A stretch of 64,000 bases of DNA, taken from Candidatus Acetothermia bacterium. GTDB taxonomy: Bacteria; Bipolaricaulota; Bipolaricaulia; RBG-16-55-9. The notes under the pieces are model-generated. The model was not told where the DNA came from, searched no databases, and saw only the letters and a program-made list of their open reading frames with translations. Of the stretch, positions 35,162-42,799 are shown in pieces. Both the position numbers and the translations under genes were made by a program. The stretch's first letter is position 1. Each line of letters opens with the position of its first letter. The stretch is taken from contig JACQCZ010000017.1 of assembly GCA_016201405.1 (NCBI GenBank), positions 1 to 64,000 on the forward strand, written 5' to 3'.

Positions 35162-35578
35162 CTACGCTACTACTTTTCCGAAGAATCGTTGAATCTCTCG
35201 TGAAGCGGACTCCGGCGAGTCGGAGCCGTGAATCAGGTTGGCTGTCAGATCGAGGCCAAAATCTCCCCGCAATGTCCCAGGGCTGGCCTCAAAGGGGTTG
35301 GTCTTTCCCATCATAGCGCGCATCACAGAGATGGCCTTGGGACCTTCCACAATCATGGCCAAAGCGGGACCCGCTGTAATGAACTGGATCAGCTCACCAA
35401 AGAATGGCTTTCCCTTATGCTCACCATAGTGCTCTTCTGCAATGGCTTTATCAACATGAATGAGCTTTAGCGCGGTGATATCCAAATTCTTCTCTTCGAT
35501 GCGCTGAATGATTTTGCCCATCAGCTTACGCTGAACGGCATCAGGTTTGAGTAAAATCAAGGTCTTCTCTCGCTCCAT
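35162..35578 (-). CDS. ndk: Nucleoside diphosphate kinase
   Basis: The 138-aa product is Ndk, which exchanges phosphate between nucleoside di- and triphosphates. The N-terminal signature ERTLILLKPDAV-type (EKTLILLKPDAVQRKLMGKII) and the phosphohistidine site NLIHGSDSPESA with its His at about residue 117 are intact, as is the ending with SREIQRFF. ATG at 35578 with GGGGTG upstream is preferred to the TTG two codons earlier. It is a normal-length single-domain protein. It lies between dprA and valS on the same strand, with short gaps. Confidence 0.96.
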   Translation of the reverse strand: MEREKTLILLKPDAVQRKLMGKIIQRIEEKNLDITALKLIHVDKAIAEEHYGEHKGKPFFGELIQFITAGPALAMIVEGPKAISVMRAMMGKTNPFEASPGTLRGDFGLDLTANLIHGSDSPESASREIQRFFGKVVA

Positions 35579-35636
35579 GTTCAAAACACCCCAAGCAGTT
35601 TATAGAATGACGAGCTATTGAACCACAACAGAGCGC

Positions 35637-36746
35637 TTAAGGCAACTTCGCGAAACGCTTTCCCTCTAACTCTTTGACCAGCTCTTTCATCACGAGCTGT
35701 AAGAGCGCAAATGAAGTTTCGGATGTCGAGCTGCCGGAGCGCTCGATTACGTCATTAAAGTGAATCGGCTCAAACTGCAGTACCGAAAATATCTTCTGCT
35801 CCAAGGCGGAAAGCTGTGGCTCCTTTTCTCGTTTGCTGATGGAGCGCTTGGCTTCCAACGTCTTTCGCAGATCTGAAAACTCAGCCAGGATATCATCCAC
35901 ATTTCTGACGAGCTTGGCGCCATCTTGAATAAGCTTATGCGTGCCGGAATGAGACTCATCGCTGATCGGCCCAGGCACGGCAAAGACCTCTCGCCCCTGT
36001 TCCAGAGCGCACCGGGCCGTGATCAGCGCGCCGCTTCTATCGGGAGCTTCGACCACAATTGTGCCTCGGGTCAAGCCGCTGATAATTCGATTTCTTTTGG
36101 GGAATGTCCATTTATCAGGCTTCATATCAATGGGATATTCGCTGAGCACGGCTCCAGAGGTGGAAATCTGTTCGAGCAAGTTCTTATTTTCACTGGGATA
36201 GATCTTTGAGAAGCCGCCACCCAGCACAGCAATCGTGCGATGGCCCGCGGCAAGAGCTCCTTTGTGAGCGGCCGTGTCAATGCCGAGCGCCATGCCACTG
36301 ACGACAGTAAAACCCAGTGCTCCTAGCTCTTTTGCCAGTTTTCCAGAGATTAGCTTTCCATACGGAGATGGCTTTCGCGTGCCGACAATCGCAATGGCAA
36401 GCTCATCTTTCTCAATATAGCTTCCCTTGGCATAAAGAAGAGCGGGCGGGTCATCAATGGCGCGAAGTGATCTCGGGTAATTCTCGTCCAGCAGTGTAAT
36501 TACACCAAGCCCTCTCTTTTCAATGCGCTGCAGCTCAGCGTCAAGATCGACCACGCTCCGCTGGCGAACAAAATCATCTGTATAGCGTGCAAATGCTCTT
36601 ATCTCTTTGAGCCTTGTATGCGGGGCCGCCCATATCTCTTCAGCGCTCTGGAAGTGTTCCAATAAAAGCTTGAACTTCTTCGCTGTCATGCTTGGAATCA
36701 GGTTGAGCGCAATCCAATACGAGCATTCTGAAGATTTGGGATTCAT
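35637..36746 (-). CDS. dprA: DNA-processing protein DprA (Smf)
   Basis: The protein (369 aa) is DprA/Smf, which binds incoming single-stranded DNA and loads RecA in natural transformation. It shows the Rossmann-like core (VGTRKPSPYGKLISGKLA, VSGMALGIDTAAHKGAL, TIAVLGGGFSKIYPSENKNL, FPKRNRIISGLT and VEAPDRSGALITARCALEQGREVFAVPG) and an N-terminal SAM-like helical region, plus a short C-terminal winged-helix domain (about residues 305-369). Length and motifs are standard. AGGAGG precedes the ATG at 36746. Other competence genes are not in the window. Confidence 0.95.
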   Translation of the reverse strand: MNPKSSECSYWIALNLIPSMTAKKFKLLLEHFQSAEEIWAAPHTRLKEIRAFARYTDDFVRQRSVVDLDAELQRIEKRGLGVITLLDENYPRSLRAIDDPPALLYAKGSYIEKDELAIAIVGTRKPSPYGKLISGKLAKELGALGFTVVSGMALGIDTAAHKGALAAGHRTIAVLGGGFSKIYPSENKNLLEQISTSGAVLSEYPIDMKPDKWTFPKRNRIISGLTRGTIVVEAPDRSGALITARCALEQGREVFAVPGPISDESHSGTHKLIQDGAKLVRNVDDILAEFSDLRKTLEAKRSISKREKEPQLSALEQKIFSVLQFEPIHFNDVIERSGSSTSETSFALLQLVMKELVKELEGKRFAKLP

Positions 36747-36908
36747 GAAGCTTCCTCTTCCTCCTGGTTTTGATCTGAAAATATTTTAAGTTGATCATGA
36801 GAATCAATCAAATTCAACGGAGGTTGGACAGCCGAGGTTGACCGGAGCACCACTTTATGCTATGTATGGGGACAGAAATCTTAAGCGGCAGGTGAGAATT
36901 TATTCGAT

Positions 36909-37379
36909 ATGATGAACATTAATCATTCTTCAGTCAGGGCAAAAGCACTTTTGGTAGCGGGTCTCTTAATTGCAATCCCGGTCTTACTCACTGCTTGTCT
37001 CTCAAACGATAACAACCCGAACAATGGCATCCCGACTTCTGAGAATTCTGCACTCAAACTGCATCACACAGTTCCAGCGCAGGTCAAAGTAGGAGAAGTC
37101 TTCGCAGTCCAGTTCTCTGTTTCTATCAAAAAGAGCCTACCGGCAGTTTCCGTGCGTGAACAGCTTTCAGGTCTAAAGCTGGTCGACAAAGGCGAATTCA
37201 TCAGCATTGAGCAGAATGTGCTTCGCGGTGTCATCTTGAACGCCAAATCCGGTGACACGCAAGTCTTCAACTACAAAGCTCTCTGTGAGAAGGCAACGAC
37301 GTACACAATCATTGGCTTCGCGGAATCCAAAGATGTCTCTCTGGTCATGGATACTGCTGAAGTCAAGTGCGTTGACTAG
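36909..37379 (+). CDS. Putative lipoprotein
   Basis: The 156-aa product has an N-terminal signal sequence ending in a lipobox (VLLTAC at about residues 25-30; the lipid-modified Cys is C30), then a short linker and a beta-rich domain with the pattern VGEVFAVQFSVSIKKSLPAVSVREQ and a single disulfide candidate pair near the C-terminus. It should be anchored to a membrane by lipid. The mature part is reminiscent of conserved repeat (DUF11-like) Ig domains, but I do not recognise a family. Its 3' end overlaps the convergent DUF4397 gene by 4 bp. No ribosome binding site is obvious. Confidence 0.65.
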   Translation: MMNINHSSVRAKALLVAGLLIAIPVLLTACLSNDNNPNNGIPTSENSALKLHHTVPAQVKVGEVFAVQFSVSIKKSLPAVSVREQLSGLKLVDKGEFISIEQNVLRGVILNAKSGDTQVFNYKALCEKATTYTIIGFAESKDVSLVMDTAEVKCVD

Positions 37380-38122
37380 CTCTTCGCGTGGTTTTGAACG
37401 AACCAAGCTAACAGAGCAGCCCACAGGATGAGACCAATCACAATCTGATTATTCTCAAGGTGCGAATTGGCCTCAAATGTATGAGTCGTCTCTAAAGTCT
37501 CGTTTGTGCCTACGTTTGTCATATAAATAGTGCAGTTGGCCGCTCGGCTAAGTCCTGCCTTTGGGATTGTGTAGAGAACATTGGTTGTTCCAGCAGCACG
37601 CACTTCCAAATCGTACACGCCGGGTTGAACCTGTACATAAGGGCTGCTCTGTTGATAGCCAAGATTGCTCACGAGCACAGTCCTGCTATCGGCAATGGCG
37701 ATGTCGACAGCAGGCATGCCGGGTGTTGCATTGACGAAGCGGACCTTGGCATAGACGAAGCTTGAGCTTTGATCATCAGCCAGAGAAAACAGCTTGAGAT
37801 TGTTCTGAGCTGAAAGCCCCGTGAGCCCTATTGTGTATTTGGCTGCAACTGAGACTTCGACTTGGAGCTGGGCCAGTACACTCTCTCCACGAGCAGCATG
37901 CACTTGAATCTGGTGCGTGCCACCAGATAGATTGATGTAGTCCGATGCAACCGAGTACTGAAGGAACTCCCTCGTGAGCGCCCCATCCACCCAGAGATCA
38001 ACCTGTTTTGTGTCTGGAGAGAGATTGATCAGACGAACTCCTGCCGAGTCTTGAGAGAATGCGAGCGGTGAAACGACCAGCAAAACCAAAAGCACACCGA
38101 GTATACTGACGAAACCCCTCAT
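37376..38122 (-). CDS. Exported DUF4397-domain protein with C-terminal anchor
   Basis: The 248-aa protein has a signal peptide (residues 1-23, LAFSQD) and two repeats that match the DUF4397 domain: VRLINLSPDTKQVDLWVDGA...YINLSGGTHQIQVHAA and VRFVNATPGMPAVDIAIADS...YVQVQPGVYDLEVRAAG. A hydrophobic segment near the C-terminus (IVIGLILWAALLAWF) probably anchors it in the membrane. DUF4397 proteins are exported beta-sandwich proteins of unknown function. RBS GGAGG lies 8 bp before the ATG. The gene is divergent from the CNNM/CorC gene and convergent with the lipoprotein gene. Confidence 0.85.
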   Translation of the reverse strand: MRGFVSILGVLLVLLVVSPLAFSQDSAGVRLINLSPDTKQVDLWVDGALTREFLQYSVASDYINLSGGTHQIQVHAARGESVLAQLQVEVSVAAKYTIGLTGLSAQNNLKLFSLADDQSSSFVYAKVRFVNATPGMPAVDIAIADSRTVLVSNLGYQQSSPYVQVQPGVYDLEVRAAGTTNVLYTIPKAGLSRAANCTIYMTNVGTNETLETTHTFEANSHLENNQIVIGLILWAALLAWFVQNHAKS

Positions 38123-38235
38123 ATTTGCCTCCTCATTGGCATTTATTTACATTATTATATAAAAGTTCTTTTGGGGTGGAGGTCTTCTGGATCACGCTTC
38201 GGATGGGGCATTGTTGCGCGAGTTTAATCAAAACA

Positions 38236-39552
38236 ATGGACAATTTTTGGATGGTAGCCTTTGAAATTCTAGCTGTAGTTGCTCTGGTTGTCGCCAACGG
38301 CTTCTTCGTCTCCGTCGAGTTTGCACTAGTCAGCGTTCGGCGCGCCCGTATTGAATATCTGGTCGAGCAGGGCAAGCCTTCAGCCAAGCTGGTGCGGAAG
38401 TTGCTGGATCAGACGGATCGGATTCTCGCTGCCGCGCAGCTGGGCATCACGATGGCCAGTCTTGCCTTGGGCTGGATCGGAGAGAGTACGATGGCTCAGC
38501 TGATTCAGCCTCTTTTTGATTCTCTCCCCCATGTGCTTGCGACGGGGGCCACGCATGCTTTGGCCACAATCTTTGCCTTTGCACTGATCACAGCGCTCCA
38601 CATCGTGTTGGGTGAGCAGGCTCCAAAGATCTACTCGATTAGAAACCCAGAGCAGATCTCGATGATCACAGTTCGGGCCATTTTAATTTTTGAGCTGATC
38701 TTTCGGCCATTTATCTGGATGCTCGACCGCGCTTCACAAGCAGCGCTACAGGTGGCAGGCGTTCGCGGCCAGATGACAGAGCCTGGCCAAATGCATTCCC
38801 TTGAAGAGCTACGCATGCACTTCATCGATGTCTACCAGAGAGGGTTGCTCAATCAGCAGCAAGAAGAGATGCTTCACAGCGTCATTGAGTTTACTCAGCT
38901 GGAAGCCAAAGATGTGATGACCCCCCGGCCAGAGCTGGAGAGCCTGGAAGAGAATCAGATGATTGGGGATCTGTTAGACGCCACCAAAGAATCGGGCCAT
39001 TCGAGATTTCCGGTTTACCGAGAGAAGCCTGAGAATGTCGTTGGCTATCTCTCGATCAATGATGTGCTGAAAGTGATTCGTGAGGAGGCGTCAGCTCTTC
39101 GAAAACCTATCAAGGCACTCACGCATCCAATCAAATATGTTCCCGAAAATAAGCGCGTCAGCGCTCTATTCCAGGAGATGCAGCGGGAGCGTGTCCCGAT
39201 GGTGGCAGTCGTCAATGAATTTAGCGATACCGAAGGGATCGTCACACTCAATGGCTTGGCAGAAGAGATTGTGGGGCAGCTCGAGCGTGTGAAAGAGAGT
39301 GAGCCGCAATTTGAGCGTGTGGACCGCCGTACCATCCGGGTGGATGGGCAGTTGCGAATGGATCATGCCAATGAGCAACTCAAATTAAAATTACCAGAGA
39401 GGGGTGAATATCAAACGATTGCAGGCTTTATTCTCTATCAGCTCCAGCGAATTCCAAAAGAAGGAGATCTTCTTCGACATGAGCATCTCAGGCTAATTGT
39501 AGAGCGCATGGACGGGCCGCGGATTGACAAGGTGCTTATTCATGGCTTGTAA
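38236..39552 (+). CDS. CNNM/CorC-type hemolysin-like transporter protein (DUF21-CBS-CorC)
   Basis: This protein of about 438 aa has four membrane helices in an N-terminal CNNM (DUF21) domain (ANGFFVSVEFALVSVRRARIEYLVEQG), then a CBS pair (VMTPRPELESL and the repeat through VPMVAVVNEFSDTEGIVTL) and a C-terminal CorC_HlyC domain (TIRVDGQLRMDHANEQL). Such proteins take part in Mg2+ or Co2+ homeostasis. ATG at 38236 is chosen by comparison with homologous N-termini; the frame is open to 38125 and no ribosome binding site decides. It is divergent from the DUF4397 gene and convergent with the anti-sigma-like gene. Confidence 0.85.
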   Translation: MDNFWMVAFEILAVVALVVANGFFVSVEFALVSVRRARIEYLVEQGKPSAKLVRKLLDQTDRILAAAQLGITMASLALGWIGESTMAQLIQPLFDSLPHVLATGATHALATIFAFALITALHIVLGEQAPKIYSIRNPEQISMITVRAILIFELIFRPFIWMLDRASQAALQVAGVRGQMTEPGQMHSLEELRMHFIDVYQRGLLNQQQEEMLHSVIEFTQLEAKDVMTPRPELESLEENQMIGDLLDATKESGHSRFPVYREKPENVVGYLSINDVLKVIREEASALRKPIKALTHPIKYVPENKRVSALFQEMQRERVPMVAVVNEFSDTEGIVTLNGLAEEIVGQLERVKESEPQFERVDRRTIRVDGQLRMDHANEQLKLKLPERGEYQTIAGFILYQLQRIPKEGDLLRHEHLRLIVERMDGPRIDKVLIHGL

Positions 39553-39564
39553 GGAATTAAGCGA

Positions 39565-40620
39565 CTAATTGTTAGTGCAGTTCATGCTCAATTCATTTTC
39601 CAGTTGCTGCAGAGCCTGCTCTGAATTCGTTGCCGGCAACTGAAGCCTAAAACTCCCTGCAGGACTCACTCCGTCGATGATTAGCTTAGCATCCACATCT
39701 TTAGCAGCATTCTGAATCTGACTGAACGACAGACTGCCCATCAAAGTGCAGAAAATGTCGGGTTGGCTGAGTTTAAAGCTATCGCTCAAATTGTCGGCTA
39801 GTGTCATGAGTTTTTCGAGGTCTGAGGATCCTGATGGGAAGTCTCCCAATTCTTGGTATTCTGATTTGACCCGATTGACGACCCGTTGAGCTGAATTGAT
39901 TTGGGCCTGTATCGCATTGAACTGATTTTGCCAAGCGATCATCAGCTTTTGTCTAATCTCGGCATCGTTTTCGACGGAGAGCCAATGAGTTGTATCGGCA
40001 AGGTAGCGAGGATCAGGATTACTCATCAGAGACTGTACTGTGCTTCTGCGAAGCTGTAGATTCCCTGTAGAAGCAGATCGAAGCTCCTCCGAGTTGACTA
40101 CGGGTCCGGGCTCTGGCAGCGTAGGCATCTGGGACGAAGAGACACTGGAAGCTCCTTGCAGATTGGATGCGGTCGATGTCAATGCAGAAGGCTGGAAGAG
40201 AATCCATGCTCCGAGCCCTACGATGGCAGCAAACTGTGCGGCCATCGTCACAAGTGCCGGCCGTGGCACGGGGTTGAGCTGATCTCTCAATCCGCTCAGC
40301 ACGTTTTCCACCCAAGATACGACTCCGCCAGGTTGCGAATGATTTTCACGCAACAACTCGACACGCTGGCGACATCGAATACAGGTGATCAGGTGGGCAG
40401 TCATCTCGTTCTGTTGCCACGTTGTTACCCCTAGCGCACTCTTGGCATCTTGTAAATAGAGATCGGGGCTTCGCCAGCCCTTGGGCAGCTTCCCCCGAAG
40501 ATAAGATAGTAAGAGATCATCCGATGGGTGCTGATCGTACCGTATTGGCTCAAGCCTCTCTGAGAATAGCTCTTCAAAGATTGGATTGAGATCGCGATCT
40601 CCGGAGTCAGGTCCTTGCAT
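39565..40620 (-). CDS. Anti-sigma-factor-like membrane protein with zinc-finger (zf-HC2)
   Basis: The 351-aa protein carries the H-x3-C-x2-C zinc-binding pattern of anti-sigma domains (H76, C80, C83 in AHLITCIRC), a single membrane helix at about residues 122-143 and an extracytoplasmic part of some 200 residues that is rich in Ser/Gln and contains a C-terminal helix-rich region with no recognised domain. ZAS proteins normally hold an ECF sigma factor at the membrane. No sigma gene is found next to it; the gene 15 bp upstream on the same strand encodes an unrelated 193-aa protein. GGGGGG precedes the ATG at 40620. Confidence 0.65.
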   Translation of the reverse strand: MQGPDSGDRDLNPIFEELFSERLEPIRYDQHPSDDLLLSYLRGKLPKGWRSPDLYLQDAKSALGVTTWQQNEMTAHLITCIRCRQRVELLRENHSQPGGVVSWVENVLSGLRDQLNPVPRPALVTMAAQFAAIVGLGAWILFQPSALTSTASNLQGASSVSSSQMPTLPEPGPVVNSEELRSASTGNLQLRRSTVQSLMSNPDPRYLADTTHWLSVENDAEIRQKLMIAWQNQFNAIQAQINSAQRVVNRVKSEYQELGDFPSGSSDLEKLMTLADNLSDSFKLSQPDIFCTLMGSLSFSQIQNAAKDVDAKLIIDGVSPAGSFRLQLPATNSEQALQQLENELSMNCTNN

Positions 40621-40635
40621 ATTCCCCCCTACGAA

Positions 40636-41217
40636 TTATGCGTCTGTCTCTTTCTGTTCCAATTCATCATACGTCTCTTGAATCTTCTTCTCTTGATAAC
40701 TGAAGCTCACTTCATGTCCGACGAACCTGCACATCTCTTCCTGTGTCAAATGCGTATTGACCATATCATCAATATCAAATGGCGTCTTCACGTTTTTGAG
40801 ATGATAGCCAGCTTCGATCTTTTCGAGCATATTGCGCCTTCGATCCTCGTCGATTGGGGCGCTGCAGGCTATACAGCGTCGAATTCCTTCGCGCTCATCT
40901 CCGTTCAAGTCTGGAATCTCCTGATCCGGATGGCCGCCATGCGTCATCTTATAGATCAAATATGCCGAGATATTCGTTGGATTTCGCAAACGAGCCTTTG
41001 TTTCGGCGATGGCCTGGTAATATCGCGTGATCGAGTAGTCCTGCACTTGGCCGCCACGCAAAATCCATTCCCAGCGCCGCAGCACTCCAGCATCCAAAGC
41101 CTTCTCGCAGAGTGCGATGTCATAAAGACAGGAGCGGAAAAACGCGACTGCCATTGTGCCCGCCTCTTTCTCTGCGGCGAAGGTGCCCGATTTTCGCTGA
41201 GTCAAAGCAAGCGACAT
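40636..41217 (-). CDS. Hypothetical protein, first gene of the anti-sigma-like operon
   Basis: The 193-aa product matches no family I recognise. It is soluble and mostly charged, with predicted helices, one C-x2-C pair (RRCIACSAP) in the middle and a C-terminal acidic helix ending QETYDELEQKETDA. No helix-turn-helix signature or sigma-70 region (2.4 or 4.2) is seen. GGAG is found 9 bp before the ATG at 41217. It is cotranscribed with the zinc-finger anti-sigma-like gene that follows after 15 bp, so a divergent partner of that protein is possible but unproven. Confidence 0.6.
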   Translation of the reverse strand: MSLALTQRKSGTFAAEKEAGTMAVAFFRSCLYDIALCEKALDAGVLRRWEWILRGGQVQDYSITRYYQAIAETKARLRNPTNISAYLIYKMTHGGHPDQEIPDLNGDEREGIRRCIACSAPIDEDRRRNMLEKIEAGYHLKNVKTPFDIDDMVNTHLTQEEMCRFVGHEVSFSYQEKKIQETYDELEQKETDA

Positions 41218-41321
41218 CTTACTGCACTCCTGCGACTGAGTCTATGGAAAAGTATAGTAGCTCCGAGAGACTTTCCGATAGAAGTCGTGAGATTTTCATA
41301 GTGAGAGGGTACGATAGGCAT

Positions 41322-41612
41322 GTGAGTTTTCTGCGAGAAGTTGGTAAGGATTTGGTGCTTACAATTAAAGTCAAGCCCAAGTCAAGACAGAATCAAATTA
41401 TTGGTCTTCGCGGTGATTTGTTGCTTATCTCTGTGACTGCAGCACCCGAAAAGGGGAAGGCCAACAAAGCAGTCATCGATCTATTAGCAAGAGAATTGCA
41501 GCTTCCTAAGAGGGCATTCGAGATTCTTCTGGGCGAAGCAAATTCTGAGAAAGTAATGCGAATTAGTGGAATCTCTCAAGATAAGATGAAGCAATTGCTT
41601 GCATTGGAGTGA
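41322..41612 (+). CDS. DUF167 (YggU-family) protein
   Basis: The conserved portion is a DUF167/YggU domain of about 80 residues: IKVKPKSRQNQIIGLRGDLLLISVTAAPEKGKANKAVIDLLARELQLPKRAFEILLGEANSEKVMRISGIS. Members are small alpha-beta proteins of unknown role found in most bacteria. The reading frame is open back to 41112, but the extra part runs across the divergent neighbour and has no relation to the family; GTG at 41322 is the first start that gives a normal length (96 aa), and ATG at 41244 is an alternative. It overlaps nothing else and is convergent with the next gene, 3 bp away. Confidence 0.8.
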   Translation: MSFLREVGKDLVLTIKVKPKSRQNQIIGLRGDLLLISVTAAPEKGKANKAVIDLLARELQLPKRAFEILLGEANSEKVMRISGISQDKMKQLLALE

Positions 41613-41615
41613 TGT

Positions 41616-42059
41616 CTAGATGCCGAGATTCAAGTTGATTGCCAGGTAGACAATAGCCAATCCAAGCAGAAGCGTGACTCTGCCTGTCCAAGATGAAAAA
41701 GTTCTTAGGCTAATATTCTTTGGGTCTTTCGCTGAACGAGAGCCTATCACCATGTCATGCACGAGGCTCAGAATGATCATCAAAGCAAAGAGAATCAACT
41801 TCCACATCAAGGTTGTGTTGCTTCCGATGGCTGAAGTCTGGCCGCTTATGCCAAGCATTCCAAAGCCTGTGATGATTAACAGAGCAATGGCTACCCAGCT
41901 CAACATACGAAACTTCTTGCCGATGCCAGAGATGATCTTTCCGCGCGCTTCCAGCTCAAGCTTGCGGGCATACGGAATGACAGCGGCTGCAAGAAAGATC
42001 ATCCCACCGATATACGTCATGGCGCAAAGAATGTGAACCCAGAGCAGAATCTTTTCCAA
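41616..42059 (-). CDS. Four-helix membrane protein (CopD/DUF2269-like)
   Basis: The 147-aa protein has four predicted membrane helices, with conserved histidine H12 (ILLWVHILCAMTYIGGMIFL), an H near the second loop and a short cytosolic loop. It resembles the CopD/DUF2269 families, some of which bind heme or copper; the function is unknown. The frame begins with a GTG at 42068 whose ribosome binding site would be too close; TTG at 42059 has GGGAG eight bases upstream and is preferred, though uncertain. It stands alone between convergent and same-strand neighbours. Confidence 0.6.
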   Translation of the reverse strand: MEKILLWVHILCAMTYIGGMIFLAAAVIPYARKLELEARGKIISGIGKKFRMLSWVAIALLIITGFGMLGISGQTSAIGSNTTLMWKLILFALMIILSLVHDMVIGSRSAKDPKNISLRTFSSWTGRVTLLLGLAIVYLAINLNLGI

Positions 42060-42174
42060 ATCAGACACTCCCTTTTAGTAGGGAGTATCTTATCATGGAG
42101 AATCCGAGTCGCCAATGGGGTTGGTCGCGCCTCTCCTCGTTTTGATAATCCGTACCTTCTGAAACAGGGTCTTA

Positions 42175-42784
42175 CTATTCATCATGTGGTTTGATCGTTA
42201 CGACTGAGTCATTTGGGCTTTGAAGATATTTTGGGACATGAAAATTAATCGGATTCTGTGAAAATGTTAAGTCGCCTAAAACCTGGAAGTCTTCGGTTGC
42301 AAATGCATTTACCTCACTTCCGTTGAATGTATAAGTTCCTGTTCCAGATGACCCAGTCAGGAAGTCCGCGGAGACGATCCACCGATTTTCAGATCGCATT
42401 GTGAATTTTGCCACGATCTCTGAGCCGATAAAATCAAATTCAACGGGGGTATCTAAAATAACGGCACTGATGTTGGTACTTCGTATGCAAACGCCTCCCG
42501 TCTTGATCTTGAATATTGAGATCTGATCAACGGGGAAGTGAATCTGGACATCACGGATTATCAAGGACTTGGCCACGATAAGAGTCAAACTTCCAGTGGC
42601 TTCTCCCCAAAAGGTTCTGACACTCCTCTGGTGTCTTGGTTGGGTCTAAGCTAGGAGGAACACTCGGGTCGGGTGTTGATGACTGTCCACTTTGCGTATC
42701 AGAGATCGCATCCAATGAAGCCAAATTTAAGAACAAGAAAGCACTTGTGATCAACATCATCGTAATCGCGAATTTCTTCTTCAT
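42175..42784 (-). pseudogene. Exported protein gene, apparently frameshifted
   Basis: Two overlapping frames seem to be one gene. The first (42784-42551, 77 aa) gives a signal peptide (MKKKFAITMMLITSAFLFLNLAS) and a Pro-rich stretch ending PEECQNLLG. The second (42588-42175, 137 aa) lacks a signal and a proper start (TTG, no RBS) and has a beta-rich sequence. If the shift is placed at the run CTTTTGGGGAG near 42600, the joined protein would be about 195 aa and read QNLLG then EATGSLTLIVAKS, a plausible continuous chain. It may be a sequencing error, a pseudogene or two genes. The M56/BlaR1-like gene follows upstream on the same strand. The product is not recognised. Confidence 0.5.
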
Positions 42785-42799
42785 AATTGATTTGCCTCC

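Noticed and set aside
40636-41217. ECF sigma factor in the sigma position before the anti-sigma gene
   Set aside because: No region 2 or region 4 signature could be found; it is left as hypothetical.
41112-41321. Long N-terminal extension of the DUF167 protein
   Set aside because: The extension overlaps the opposite-strand 193-aa gene and is unrelated to the family; a normal-length start exists at 41322.
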